Positions 31,128-40,550 are shown, counted from the first letter of the stretch. The stretch: DNA of 64,000 nucleotides from CALHVX01 sp039198065 (GCA_039198065.1 JBCCTU010000001.1:372001-436000), one strand, 5' to 3'. The notes: a model not told the origin generated them from the letters alone. Numbers and translations are program-made.

Positions 31128-32273
31128 GCTTTCGACCCGTTGCGTTCGCGCGGCGCGCCTGGATGCTAAAAACTCGCTCAGTCTTGCTAATCCCTGCTCG
31201 AGCGTGGCTGTTGAGTTGGCGAAACCGATCCGGACGTAACCCTCCATACCCATGGCAGAGCCCGGCGTCAGCATGACGCCCGTCGCGTCGAGCAACTCAA
31301 TACACAGCGTCCGGGAAGGCAGAGCCAGGTCGTACTTCAGCAGCGCTGTGGTGCCGGAACGGGGTTTGACCCAGGAGATTCCCGGCTCCGCGTCTACCCA
31401 GGCGCTCAGGAGTTCAAGGTTCTGTCGCGTGATCCGCCGGCTGCGCGCCAGCAACTGCGGATGATTCTCCAGCGCCAGTGCGGCGAGGTAGTCGTTGATC
31501 ATGCCGACGGAGATGGTGTTGTAGTCACGGTGGATCATGACCGCCTCGATGACCGGTATCGGGGCGACGATCCAACCAAGGCGCAAGCCCGCGAGGGAAA
31601 ACACCTTTGAAACACTGGCGGTACTGATGCCCTTCTCATAGAGATCGGCGATCGATGGCGTGGTTCCAGGATCCTGCTGGTCGACGCCTCGGTAAACCTC
31701 GTCGCACAGCAACCAAGCATCGGCGGTGCTGGCGACCGCGGCAAGTTGCTCGAGCATCGACTGGTCCATGAGGCTGCCGGTCGGGTTGTTCGGATTAGTG
31801 ACGGCGATGAGCCGGGTGCGATCGTTGACGGCCCCGGCGAGTTCATCAAGGTCCGGTAGAAACGCGTTGCCCTCCCGCAGTGCGATCTGCTGCACCTCAG
31901 CGCCAACGCTTGCCGGGATGGAGACGTGTTGCTGGTATGTCGGGACGATCGTCACGACGTGATCACCAGCGGAAACGAGCGTTTGGTGAACGAGTGAGTT
32001 TGCCCCGATTGTGCCGTGGGTTATCAGTGTGTTTTCCGGAGTCTGCCGCGCATAAAGCGCGGCGATGCTCTGGCGGACCCGACGGCTGCCTTCGATGGCG
32101 CCATAGGTCAATTTCAGCGACAGCAGCTCATTGACGCTGCTCTGGGCTTCACCGGCTAACGCTAGGAGCTCTGCCAGCGTCACGCTGTCGACGCAGGTTT
32201 CCGCGAGATTCAGGCTGCACCGAGATTCGAATTCGTTCATCCATAGCTCGACGCCGAACGGTTCGATTTTCAT
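31116..32273 (-). CDS. Class I/II PLP aminotransferase
   Basis: 385 residues from ATG 32273. The N-terminal MKIEPFGVELWMNEFE and CSLNLAETCVDSVTLAELL are typical of a subgroup near capreomycidine synthase and related amino-acid converters. The usual PLP blocks are present: THGTIGANSLVHQTLVSAGD, TNPNNPTGSLMD, LLCDEVYRGVD and the PLP lysine in ASVSKVFSLAGLRLGW. The C-terminal LLDATGVMLTPGSAMGMEGY contains the substrate-carboxylate region. It may be a simple aminotransferase or a cyclase of arginine-like substrates; the substrate is not readable. It is a single gene converging on the kinase. Confidence 0.88.
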   Translation of the reverse strand: MKIEPFGVELWMNEFESRCSLNLAETCVDSVTLAELLALAGEAQSSVNELLSLKLTYGAIEGSRRVRQSIAALYARQTPENTLITHGTIGANSLVHQTLVSAGDHVVTIVPTYQQHVSIPASVGAEVQQIALREGNAFLPDLDELAGAVNDRTRLIAVTNPNNPTGSLMDQSMLEQLAAVASTADAWLLCDEVYRGVDQQDPGTTPSIADLYEKGISTASVSKVFSLAGLRLGWIVAPIPVIEAVMIHRDYNTISVGMINDYLAALALENHPQLLARSRRITRQNLELLSAWVDAEPGISWVKPRSGTTALLKYDLALPSRTLCIELLDATGVMLTPGSAMGMEGYVRIGFANSTATLEQGLARLSEFLASRRAARTQRVESSAR

Positions 32274-32411
32274 GCGTTTCTCAGATCTTCAGCATTGCGA
32301 TACAACCGGCGCGAGTGTCGCATCTAATCCGGTGTGGCGGAACACGAGCGCTCGGCAACTGCCGATCGCACCGATCTGACATACTGACGTGCCCTGACCA
32401 CAGGATCGCTC

Positions 32412-34061
32412 GTGAAAGCATCAGACCTGTTTGTCCGCTGCCTCGAGGAAGAAGGCATCGAATACATCTTCGGCGTTCCCGGCGAGGAGAATGCAGACTT
32501 CATGATGAGTCTCGAGCGCTCAGAACGGATTCGCTTCGTTCTCACGCGGCACGAACAGGGAGCCGCGTTCATGGCCGAGGTCTATGGCCGACTCACCGGT
32601 GAGCCGGCCGGTTGCCTAGGGACCCTCGGTCCGGGAGCCACGAACCTGATAACCGGCGTGGCCGATGCGAACATGGATCGGGCGCCGATGCTGGTGCTGA
32701 CGGGCCAGGGCTCGACGGATCGCTTGCACAAGGAATCGCACCAGATCATGGATGTGGTCGACATGTTCGAACCCGTCACTAAGTGGGCCGAGACGGTACG
32801 AAACCCGGCGACGATTCCGGAGCTGATCCGCAAGGCTGTGCGCCTAGCGCGCACAGAAAAGCCCGGGGCCGTGCATCTCGAGCTGCCGGAAGACCTGGCT
32901 AAGGTTTCGGTCGACGCCGAACCGCTGCCGCCGACGCGCTTCCGGCGGCCCGTGCCGGACGACAAAGTGGTCAACCGTGCTTTTGACCTGCTCGCGCAGG
33001 CAAAGCGACCGGTCATCCTTGCCGGCAATGGCTGTATCCGGAAACGGGCAAGTCGGCAGCTGCGGCGGTTCTGTGAAACGACGGGCATCGGCGTGATCAG
33101 CACCTTCATGGCGAAGGGTGCGGTTGCGATGACTGCCGATCAGTGCTTGTTTACCGTTGGGCTTGGTACCAAAGACCTAACCAATCTGGCGATTGATGAC
33201 GCGGATCTGGTGCTGGCCCTTGGGTTCGATATGGTCGAGTACCACCCGAGCCTTTGGAACCCGCAGGGCAACAAACCCATAATCCATGCGGATTTCCTAC
33301 CGGCAGAGATCGATGAGCACTACCCGCCGCAGGTGGAGGTCGTCGGCGATCTTGCGCATTTTCTTTGGATGCTCAACGAACGGCTGGCTGACCGAGCTCT
33401 GAGTTTCGATCTCCGCGGGCAACGCGACATTCGCGAACGCATGCTGGCCGACCTGGCAGAGCATGCGGAAGACGACCAGCAGGGCAGTATTCGTCCGCAG
33501 AAACTGCTCTGGGACGTGCGGGCGCAGCTTGGGCCAGAAGATGTGTTGTTGTCAGATGTGGGTGCGCACAAGATGTGGATCGCGCGGCACTACCACTGCA
33601 TAGAACCCAACACCTGTCTCATCCCGAACGGTTTCTGCTCCATGGGATTTGCCTTACCCGGTGCCATCGCGGCGAGCCTGGTGTACCCGAAGCGGCGCAT
33701 CGTTGCTGTCGCTGGCGATGGCGGTTTCCTCATGAACGTGCAAGAAATGGAGACCGCGCGACGACTTAACGCCAACATCGTTGTGCTCGTTTGGGCAGAC
33801 GGCGGCTACGGACTGATTGCCTGGAAACAACAGAACGAATTCGATCGGCACACGGATTTGAGCTTTGGTAATCCCGACTGGCTCCTGCTCGCCGAATCGT
33901 TCGGCTGGCATGGCCATCAATGCACGGATAGTGCTGCGTTTGCGGGCACCTTAGCGGCCGCGTTGGCTGAGTCCGGGCCGAGCCTGCTCGTCGTGCCCGT
34001 TGACTACCGGGAAAATCCGAAGCTGACGGAGAAGCTCGGCCAGATTACAGCGACCATCTGA
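32412..34061 (+). CDS. Acetolactate synthase-type ThDP enzyme, large subunit
   Basis: 549 residues from GTG 32412. The N-terminal block YIFGVPGEENADFM has the catalytic Glu in FVLTRHEQGAAFMAE, GCLGTLGPGATNLITGVADANMD and VDMFEPVTKWAE; the C-terminal ThDP motif is VAGDGGFLMNVQEMETARRLNANI. These match acetolactate synthase large subunits, most like the FAD-independent AlsS branch. No regulatory small subunit (ilvN/ilvH) gene is beside it. It condenses two pyruvates to acetolactate or a related 2-oxo-acid. It lies 17 bases before mccB and may head the carboxylase operon. Confidence 0.88.
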   Translation: MKASDLFVRCLEEEGIEYIFGVPGEENADFMMSLERSERIRFVLTRHEQGAAFMAEVYGRLTGEPAGCLGTLGPGATNLITGVADANMDRAPMLVLTGQGSTDRLHKESHQIMDVVDMFEPVTKWAETVRNPATIPELIRKAVRLARTEKPGAVHLELPEDLAKVSVDAEPLPPTRFRRPVPDDKVVNRAFDLLAQAKRPVILAGNGCIRKRASRQLRRFCETTGIGVISTFMAKGAVAMTADQCLFTVGLGTKDLTNLAIDDADLVLALGFDMVEYHPSLWNPQGNKPIIHADFLPAEIDEHYPPQVEVVGDLAHFLWMLNERLADRALSFDLRGQRDIRERMLADLAEHAEDDQQGSIRPQKLLWDVRAQLGPEDVLLSDVGAHKMWIARHYHCIEPNTCLIPNGFCSMGFALPGAIAASLVYPKRRIVAVAGDGGFLMNVQEMETARRLNANIVVLVWADGGYGLIAWKQQNEFDRHTDLSFGNPDWLLLAESFGWHGHQCTDSAAFAGTLAAALAESGPSLLVVPVDYRENPKLTEKLGQITATI

Positions 34062-34078
34062 CACCGGAGGTCCACCGC

Positions 34079-35704
34079 ATGGCGCTGTCTACAATTCTGA
34101 CCAGCCGTGTTGATCGCGGCAGCGATGCGTTCCGGCGAAACGAACGCCACCATCGGGCGCTGTCAGAGGACCTGCGGACCGTGCTCGCAGGCATCGCGCT
34201 CGGTGGCGATGAGCGAAGTCGAGAGCGTCACACGGCACGGGGGAAGTTGCTTCCCCGGCAGCGGGTCATGCAGCTCATCGATCCAGGATCGCCGCTCCTT
34301 GAGCTGAGTCCACTTGCCGGTCATGAGCTCTACGACGACGCGGTGGCAGCCGCGGGTTTGATCACGGCCATCGGCCGCGTGTCGGGGCAACCGTGCGTCA
34401 TCGTCGCTAACGATGCGACGGTCAAGGGCGGCAGCTATTACCCCGTGACGGTCAAGAAACATCTGCGTGCGCAAACCATCGCGCTCGAAAACCGCTTGCC
34501 GTGTATCTATCTCGTCGATTCCGGCGGCGCTTACCTGCCGTTGCAGGATGAAGTGTTCCCGGATGCGCAGCACTTTGGTCGCATCTTTTTCAATCAGGCC
34601 AATCTTTCTGCGGCGGGAGTTACGCAGCTGGCGGTCGTCATGGGCTCGTGCACTGCCGGGGGCGCCTACGTGCCCGCGATGTCGGATCAGACCATCATCG
34701 TCCGCAACCAGGGAACCATCTTTCTCGGAGGGCCACCGCTGGTAAAGGCTGCTACCGGCGAAGTGGTCGACGCGGAGACGCTCGGTGGAGGCGACGTCCA
34801 TGCCCGGCAGTCGGGTGTTGCTGACTACCTCGCAGAGGATGACCCTCATGCGCTTGCGATGGCCCGGGAGATCGCTGCTAAGTTGGTTCCACCTCGGCGT
34901 GAGGCGCAGCGTCTGCAGACTGTGCGACCACCGCGCCTGCCGCCAGAGGATCTGTATGGGCTGTTGCCAAGCGATAGCCGGACACCGCTCGAGGTTCGCG
35001 AGGTGATCGCCCGGCTGGTGGACGACTCGGCGTTCGAAGAGTTTAAGGCGCTCTACGGAACGACGCTGGTCTGTGGTTTTGCCGCGATCGATGGCTACCC
35101 CGTCGCCATCATCGCCAACAACGGCATTCTGTTCCCCGAGTCGGCGGTTAAAGGGGCCCACTTCGTTCAACTTGCCGACCGCCGCGGTACGCCGCTGCTG
35201 TTCCTGCAAAACATCACCGGTTTCATGGTTGGTCAGCAGTACGAGCAACAGGGCATCGCCAAGGATGGTGCAAAGATGGTGACTGCCGTGGCCTGTGCGC
35301 GTGTGCCAAAGCTGACGGTTGTGATCGGTGGTTCCTTCGGGGCGGGTAACTACGCCATGTGCGGCCGCGCCTATGGGCCGCGTTTTTTGTGGTCCTGGCC
35401 GAATGCCCGAATTTCTGTGATGGGTGGTGAACAAGCAGCCCAGGTGCTTGGGACGGTTCGACGCGATGGTGCCGCAGCCCGGGGCGACGCGGTCGATGAA
35501 GAAGCGCTAGATGATTTCATGGACGAGATTCGTCGCCAATACGAAGTCCAGGGCCATCCGTACTACGCCAGCGCCCGACTCTGGGATGACGGTGTGATCG
35601 ATCCCCTCGATACGCGTCGGGTGCTCGGTTTAGCGCTGGGAGCCGTCCATCATGAACATGCCGAAGGTGCGGGGTCGACGCGCTTCGGCGTGTTCCGCAT
35701 GTAG
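34079..35704 (+). CDS. mccB: Acyl-CoA carboxylase beta subunit, methylcrotonyl-CoA type
   Basis: 541 residues from ATG 34079 behind GGAGG. Carboxyltransferase blocks: ARGKLLPRQRVMQLIDPGSP, LVDSGGAYLPLQDEVFPD, VVMGSCTAGGAYVPAMSDQT, NQGTIFLGGPPLVKAATGEVV, LGGGDVHARQSGVADYLAED and GSFGAGNYAMCGRAYGPRF. These patterns and the length (about 535) match MccB, the beta subunit of 3-methylcrotonyl-CoA carboxylase of leucine degradation; geranyl-CoA carboxylase is the main alternative. The mccA gene follows after 9 bases, but the usual liuA and liuC neighbours are absent. Confidence 0.88.
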   Translation: MALSTILTSRVDRGSDAFRRNERHHRALSEDLRTVLAGIALGGDERSRERHTARGKLLPRQRVMQLIDPGSPLLELSPLAGHELYDDAVAAAGLITAIGRVSGQPCVIVANDATVKGGSYYPVTVKKHLRAQTIALENRLPCIYLVDSGGAYLPLQDEVFPDAQHFGRIFFNQANLSAAGVTQLAVVMGSCTAGGAYVPAMSDQTIIVRNQGTIFLGGPPLVKAATGEVVDAETLGGGDVHARQSGVADYLAEDDPHALAMAREIAAKLVPPRREAQRLQTVRPPRLPPEDLYGLLPSDSRTPLEVREVIARLVDDSAFEEFKALYGTTLVCGFAAIDGYPVAIIANNGILFPESAVKGAHFVQLADRRGTPLLFLQNITGFMVGQQYEQQGIAKDGAKMVTAVACARVPKLTVVIGGSFGAGNYAMCGRAYGPRFLWSWPNARISVMGGEQAAQVLGTVRRDGAAARGDAVDEEALDDFMDEIRRQYEVQGHPYYASARLWDDGVIDPLDTRRVLGLALGAVHHEHAEGAGSTRFGVFRM

Positions 35705-35713
35705 CAGGCGTCA

Positions 35714-37690
35714 ATGTTCAAACGACTACTCATAGCGAATCGTGGAGAGATCGCGCACCGAATCATTCGAACGGCGCGTCGGTTGGGCGTTGAAACCCTC
35801 GCCGTCTATGCGCCGGTCGATGCGTCGTCTCCACACGTGCAAGCGGCCGATCATGCGCTACCGCTCGCCGGTACGACGGCAGCGGAGACCTACCTGAATG
35901 GCGAAGCGCTGTGCGGCATCGTCGCGCGCTACGACGTGGATGCCGTGCACCCAGGCTATGGCTTCTTGTCGGAGCAGGCACCTTTTGCCCGAGCCGTGCA
36001 CGCTGCCGGTGCCTGTTTCGTTGGGCCGGAGCCGGAAACCATTGAGCTTATGGGCTCGAAAGCGACGGCAAAGGCAGCCGCGCTTGCGGCGCGTGTGCCG
36101 GTGATTCCCGGGATGGAGGGTGCCAGCAGCGATCCGCAGGAGCTTGCTGCGGCGGCAGCGGAACTCGGCTATCCGCTGCTGCTCAAGGCTGTGATGGGCG
36201 GCGGTGGGCGAGGCATGCGCCTGGTGCGCAGTGACGCGGACTTTCACGCGGCGCTCGAGTCTGCGCAACGCGAAGCCCGTGCCGCGTTCGGTGACGATGC
36301 CATGCTGCTGGAACGCTATCTTCGTCCAGCGCGACATGTCGAAGTGCAGATCTTTGGTGACGGTACCGGTGGCACCGTGCATCTATTTGACCGGGACTGC
36401 TCGATGCAGCGCCGGTACCAGAAGGTGATTGAAGAAGCTCCGGCGCTTGATCTGCACCCTGAGCTGCGCGGTCGAATGCTCGACGCGGCGGTTCGCCTTG
36501 CTGAGCATGTGCAGTATCTGAACGCCGGTACCGTCGAGTTCGCCGTACAGGGCGATGAATGCTTCTTTCTCGAAATGAACACACGCTTACAGGTTGAACA
36601 TCCGGTTACTGAAGCTGTCACCGGCGTTGACCTCGTGGAGTGGCAACTGCGAGTTGCTGCGGAGCGTACGTTACCGGTGAGCCAGGAAAAGATCAGATGT
36701 TCTGGACACGCGCTCGAGGTTCGACTCTGCGCCGAGGTGCCGGAAGACGGGTTCCGTGTGGCGACCGGGGTGCTCCATGGGCTGCGCTGGCCCGCTGACG
36801 TCCGCGTCGATGCCGGGGTTGCCATTGGGTCTGAGGTTTCCTCTGCGTTTGACTCGATGATCGCGAAATTCGTTGCGCACGCCGACTCGCGTGATGCCGT
36901 AATCGCTGCTGTCAACACGGCTCTGGGGGAACTCCAGGTGGTCGGCTTGGAGACCAACGCCGCATACCTTCAGGGCCTGCTTTGCCTCGATGCGTTTCAA
37001 CGCTTCGAACACCATACGACGTTGATCGATGAGGGGCGGGTGGTAGCGCCGTTCTCAGCGCAGCTCCCGGCAGCGGCGCTTGCCCTTGCCCTGACGTCCG
37101 AGGTTCATGTCTCGACTCCCCCTTGGTTACGGCAGGATGGTTTTCAGGCGGGCCTGCCGTCAACGCTCAGCCTCCGATGCGTGGTCGGGGTGGAGCCGGT
37201 GACCGTCGTCCTCGAAGGAGACGCGCTGACGCTAAACGGTGACCGCTACGTCATCGAACGACTCGCGGCCGGGTCTGGCTCTCCTGCCAGCCCGGATGCG
37301 CGGAGTGCAGGATATGGCGTGAGCGAGGTGCGGTTTCGATTTCGTGATGGGCTTCACACGGCCCAGGTGTGGGATCTCGGGACGGCCGGTTGGTGGGTTC
37401 AGCTCGGCGCGGCAGGCTTCTCCGTGACGCGCCCACCGATCCCTCTGCCTCAGGAGCTCAAGGGCCAGGGCGATCTCACGCTCCGAGCGCCGATGGCGGG
37501 CACGATTACGGTCATACACGTGGACGTCGATCAGTCCGTTGCCGCCGGCGACGTGCTGCTGGTGCTGGAAGCTATGAAGATGGAGCACGAGCTCCGAGCA
37601 ACAGCCGATGGCGTGGTGTCTGACCTGCGCGTGGCACCCGGCGCGTCGGTGGCCGGTGATGCGGTGTTGCTGGTGTTGAACCCGCCGTAA
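35714..37690 (+). CDS. mccA: Acyl-CoA carboxylase alpha subunit, biotin-containing
   Basis: 658 residues from ATG 35714. Biotin carboxylase domain residues about 1-445 start FKRLLIANRGEIAHRIIRTA; the ATP-grasp glycine loop is KAVMGGGGRGMRLV, and EMNTRLQVEHPVTEAVTG is the ATP/bicarbonate region. A linking BT domain and the C-terminal biotinyl domain with VLEAMKMEHELRAT (biotinylated Lys in E-A-M-K-M) follow. Architecture and length fit MccA. The complex with the preceding beta subunit carboxylates an acyl-CoA, using ATP and bicarbonate. It is the last carboxylase gene of this run; a cytochrome gene follows 117 bases on. Confidence 0.9.
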   Translation: MFKRLLIANRGEIAHRIIRTARRLGVETLAVYAPVDASSPHVQAADHALPLAGTTAAETYLNGEALCGIVARYDVDAVHPGYGFLSEQAPFARAVHAAGACFVGPEPETIELMGSKATAKAAALAARVPVIPGMEGASSDPQELAAAAAELGYPLLLKAVMGGGGRGMRLVRSDADFHAALESAQREARAAFGDDAMLLERYLRPARHVEVQIFGDGTGGTVHLFDRDCSMQRRYQKVIEEAPALDLHPELRGRMLDAAVRLAEHVQYLNAGTVEFAVQGDECFFLEMNTRLQVEHPVTEAVTGVDLVEWQLRVAAERTLPVSQEKIRCSGHALEVRLCAEVPEDGFRVATGVLHGLRWPADVRVDAGVAIGSEVSSAFDSMIAKFVAHADSRDAVIAAVNTALGELQVVGLETNAAYLQGLLCLDAFQRFEHHTTLIDEGRVVAPFSAQLPAAALALALTSEVHVSTPPWLRQDGFQAGLPSTLSLRCVVGVEPVTVVLEGDALTLNGDRYVIERLAAGSGSPASPDARSAGYGVSEVRFRFRDGLHTAQVWDLGTAGWWVQLGAAGFSVTRPPIPLPQELKGQGDLTLRAPMAGTITVIHVDVDQSVAAGDVLLVLEAMKMEHELRATADGVVSDLRVAPGASVAGDAVLLVLNPP

Positions 37691-37807
37691 TGGCGCGGTT
37701 ATCACGCGACCTGCTGATATAATTTGGCCAATCCAGTGCGTATGAAGCGACGGCGTTTTCTATGCACGTGCCTAGAATTCTATAACAGACAGGTTAGGAG
37801 AGTTGTA

Positions 37808-38257
37808 GTGACTCCAAGTAACAGTAAGCGGATCGCCTTCAGTACGGTGGTCGCAGCGATTGCCTTCGCCGGTGCAGCGTTCGCCGTGCCGCCGGGAACC
37901 GACGATGAGATCCGAGCCCGGCTCGAGCCGTTCGGATCGGTTTGCATCAAAGGGGACGCCTGTGACGGTGCAGCCGCCGTTGCTGCGGCTACACCGACGG
38001 CCGGTGGTGCCGCTGGCGGCGGTGAGGCGGTGTACAACCAGTACTGCTTTGCGTGCCACATGGCTGGCGTTGCCGGGGCGCCGAAGTTTGGCGACCCGGC
38101 GGCATGGGGTCCACGCATCGAAAAGGGTATAGACGCGCTTTACGCCAGCACCCTCAACGGGATCAACGCCATGCCAGCCAAGGGCACGTGCATGTCGTGT
38201 TCGGACGACGACCTTAAAGCGACTGTTGACTACATGGTTGCAGCGGCTGAAGGCTAA
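37808..38257 (+). CDS. Cytochrome c5-type electron carrier
   Basis: 149 residues from GTG 37808, chosen for TTAGGAGA upstream; a longer frame begins at 37724 but lacks a site. The signal peptide SKRIAFSTVVAAIAFAGAAFA ends near residue 27. The haem motif is CFAC-H (NQYCFACHMAGVAGAPKFGD), with axial methionine candidate in NGINAMPAKG and the cytochrome c5 extra cysteine pair in TCMSCSDDDL near the C terminus. Such periplasmic class I cytochromes carry electrons toward terminal oxidases. It stands alone after the carboxylase genes and converges on comM. Confidence 0.9.
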   Translation: MTPSNSKRIAFSTVVAAIAFAGAAFAVPPGTDDEIRARLEPFGSVCIKGDACDGAAAVAAATPTAGGAAGGGEAVYNQYCFACHMAGVAGAPKFGDPAAWGPRIEKGIDALYASTLNGINAMPAKGTCMSCSDDDLKATVDYMVAAAEG

Positions 38258-38354
38258 TCGCTTTCAGCTGAGAAGCAGGTATAAAGAAACGCGCTAAAAA
38301 GAAACGCTCGAAAAGCAACGAGAGTCGTGACTGATGACCTATCGCTTCGCGTCT

Positions 38355-39935
38355 TTAGAGTGCTCGAACACCCAACCCGCCTTCCCAATCCAGCTGCCGT
38401 AAGGCAATCGCCTCACCGATGTGGTGCTCGGCCACATGCTCCGTGCCATCGAGGTCAGCGATGGTACGTGCGACCTGCAGTAAGCGATGCTGAACCCGGG
38501 CGGATAGGCGATTGTGAGTTGCGATCTTCTCGAGCAAGTTGCGCGCCGGCCCCGCTAGCCCTGCGAGGGTCGTCTCTGCGTGCTGTTCTGCATTGAGCAT
38601 CCCCTGGCGCTCCCGCTGACGCAGCTGGGCGCTCTCGATGCTGCGCCGCAAAATAGCCAGCGTCGATGGCTCAGCGCCAGCGGGTTGATCTTGCTGCGAT
38701 GGCTGACTGAGCAGTTCGCGCGGACTGACCGGTGGTACGTCCAGCTGCAGGTCGATCCGGTCTAGTAGCGGCCCTGACACCCGGCTCTGATAAGCCCGAA
38801 CGCGAGTTGGCGTGCACCGACAGTGTTCCGGTCGGCACTGAAAGCCGGATGGACACGCGTTCATTGCCGCGATGAGTTGGAATCGTGCCGGGTAGCGCAC
38901 TCGGTAGTTGGCCCGGGCGATGTCGACCTGTCCTGTCGATAACGGCTCTCGGAGCAGATCCAGAACACTCGGCGCGAAATGCGGCAGCTCATCGAGGAAC
39001 AGAACACCGCGGTGCGCCAGTGAGACCTCACCCGCCGTGCCGCGCCGCCCACCACCGATCATGGCGACGGCGGATGCGGAGTGGTGCGGTTCGCGGAACG
39101 GCCGCTGCCCCTTAGGCCGATCGACTCCAGATGCCGAATATACGGCAGCGATCTCTCGTTGCTCATCCAAAGTAGGCTGCGGAAGCAGGTCGATCAACGA
39201 TCGCGCCAGCAAGGACTTGCCTGCCCCCGGCGCCCCAACCAGCAGCAGGTGATGGCCTCCAGCGGCGGCAATGGCCAGCGCCCGCTTAGCGGTCTCTTGG
39301 CCGATGATCCGGTGCCAGCCCTCCGCCGGTTTAGCTCCAGCCTGGAGCTCGCCCGGCGCCTCGCTCGCGCGCCCCGACTCCCGGGCTGATGACGGCCGGT
39401 CCTGGTCTGCCCCACCCCAGCGACTCGGGTCGTTCGGATGCTGCAGTAACTGTTTGAGCTGGGAAAGATGTGCGAGCCCGTAGCTGTGCCTGCGGCCCAA
39501 ACGAAGGGCCTCGGCAGCGTCGTTCGGTGCGAGGATGATCGGTGCCTCGCCGGCCAGAGCGGCACACAGGGCCCCGACTGCTGGACGAAGTTCGCCAGCG
39601 AGGCTCAGTTCACCGAGGTACTCGAAGCCGCGTGCGATACGGTAGGGCAGCTGGCCCGTCGCACACAGAATGCTCGCAGCGATCGCCAGGTCGTAACGGG
39701 AGCCTTCTTTTGCCAATTCTGCAGGCGCCAGATTGACCAGGACGCGCCCCCGGGGAAACTCGAAGCCACAGGCCTGGATGGCGCTCTTTACTCGATCCCG
39801 CGCTTCCCGCACAGCGGTTTCCGGCATGCCCACGAGGGTGAAGCTCGGCAATCCTCCGGGCAGTTGGGTTTCAACGGTTACGCGGGGAGCGTGGAGCCCT
39901 GCCTGAGCTCGGGATGAGATTTCTGACGACGCCAC
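38355..39935 (-). CDS. comM: ComM/YifB AAA+ ATPase
   Basis: 526 residues from GTG 39935, with GGAGA 4 bases upstream. The N-terminal YifB domain (LPSFTLVGMPETAVREARDR, GRVLVNLAPAELAKEGSRYD) is followed by a Mg-chelatase-type AAA+ module with Walker A LLVGAPGAGKSLLARSL and Walker B VLFLDELPHF. The insertion between them is longer than in E. coli YifB (506). The zinc-like cysteine stretch CPSGFQCRPEHCRC is characteristic. ComM is a DNA-branch-migration helicase in natural transformation. It converges on the cytochrome gene and is followed upstream by ubiK, the order seen in pseudomonads. Confidence 0.95.
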   Translation of the reverse strand: MASSEISSRAQAGLHAPRVTVETQLPGGLPSFTLVGMPETAVREARDRVKSAIQACGFEFPRGRVLVNLAPAELAKEGSRYDLAIAASILCATGQLPYRIARGFEYLGELSLAGELRPAVGALCAALAGEAPIILAPNDAAEALRLGRRHSYGLAHLSQLKQLLQHPNDPSRWGGADQDRPSSARESGRASEAPGELQAGAKPAEGWHRIIGQETAKRALAIAAAGGHHLLLVGAPGAGKSLLARSLIDLLPQPTLDEQREIAAVYSASGVDRPKGQRPFREPHHSASAVAMIGGGRRGTAGEVSLAHRGVLFLDELPHFAPSVLDLLREPLSTGQVDIARANYRVRYPARFQLIAAMNACPSGFQCRPEHCRCTPTRVRAYQSRVSGPLLDRIDLQLDVPPVSPRELLSQPSQQDQPAGAEPSTLAILRRSIESAQLRQRERQGMLNAEQHAETTLAGLAGPARNLLEKIATHNRLSARVQHRLLQVARTIADLDGTEHVAEHHIGEAIALRQLDWEGGLGVRAL

Positions 39936-40053
39936 GTGTTCTCCAGAGAGCGGAGTTCACAGCCTAGATCGGGATGGCGCTCGGTTCCTGCGCCGTGAGC
40001 TTCTGCGACGGTAGGTTTCCGCCCATCCAGCAGGTACGCGTTCGCTCCAGTGC

Positions 40054-40278
40054 TTAGGAGCTGCTGCTGGCGTCCGGCGGGGCTTGGAGGTCCGCTTCAA
40101 GCCGCTCGATGCGACCATGGAGGGCGGCAACTTCGGCGCTCAGCCGTTCGTACTCGGACTTGGGTACGACGTCTAGCTGCCCGAGGAATCCCTCTAAGGC
40201 GTTGATGATGGGATCGGCGGGCCCGCCAAACTGCTGGCGAAGGCGCTGGATCAGGGCGGCGAAAGGTGAGTTGTCCAT
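40054..40278 (-). CDS. ubiK: Ubiquinone biosynthesis accessory factor UbiK-like protein
   Basis: 74 residues from ATG 40278. The region MDNSPFAALIQRLRQQFGGP is followed by a BMFP coiled coil (LGQLDVVPKSEYERLSAEVA, LHGRIERLEADLQ), the YqiC/UbiK pattern with L-D-V-V-x-x-x-E-Y/F. UbiK is a small trimeric membrane-associated factor that helps UbiJ in aerobic ubiquinone synthesis. Family length is about 80-95, so this copy is slightly short. Location between comM and glnK-amtB is typical of the group. Confidence 0.8.
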   Translation of the reverse strand: MDNSPFAALIQRLRQQFGGPADPIINALEGFLGQLDVVPKSEYERLSAEVAALHGRIERLEADLQAPPDASSSS

Positions 40279-40334
40279 GGCGCAAGGGTAACCGATGGGA
40301 TGCCATGGCCGTATCGGTGGCAGGCCCCGATTCC

Positions 40335-40349
40335 GCACCCTATTGGTGC
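40335..40349. promoter_or_regulatory. NtrC-binding site upstream of glnK
   Basis: GCACC-CTATT-GGTGC is a perfect inverted repeat with the five-base spacing of the NtrC consensus. Its centre is about 220 bases upstream of the predicted start site. Confidence 0.7.
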
Positions 40350-40427
40350 TCTGCGGTTCTATATTCAGTTTCGTAGCGGATTAACAGCAGTCACTTGCCT
40401 GATCACGCTCTCATGGCGCGATTCGTC

Positions 40428-40442
40428 GCACCATTTTGATGC
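40428..40442. promoter_or_regulatory. Second NtrC-type site
   Basis: GCACC-ATTTT-GATGC matches the NtrC half-sites with one mismatch and the standard five-base spacing. Its centre is about 127 bases upstream of the predicted start site, in the normal enhancer range. Confidence 0.55.
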
Positions 40443-40534
40443 GGAGCTATTTCCTCCGCTCCAACTCAGTGCCCGATTCGGAATGTCCGCGCGGTCCGAA
40501 CGGATGATCGCTCGCTAAATAGACGATTACCGGG

Positions 40535-40550
40535 TTGGCACGATTGGTGC
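40535..40550 (+). promoter_or_regulatory. Sigma-54 promoter of glnK-amtB
   Basis: TTGGCAC at the -24 position and GTGC at -12 give the invariant GG (40537-40538) and GC (40549-40550) ten bases apart, the required spacing. With the two NtrC sites upstream this is a standard nitrogen-limitation promoter. Confidence 0.8.

Noticed and set aside
34163..35434. 423-codon minus-strand frame opposite mccB
   Set aside because: A GC-rich shadow frame; the opposite strand encodes all the carboxyltransferase motifs.
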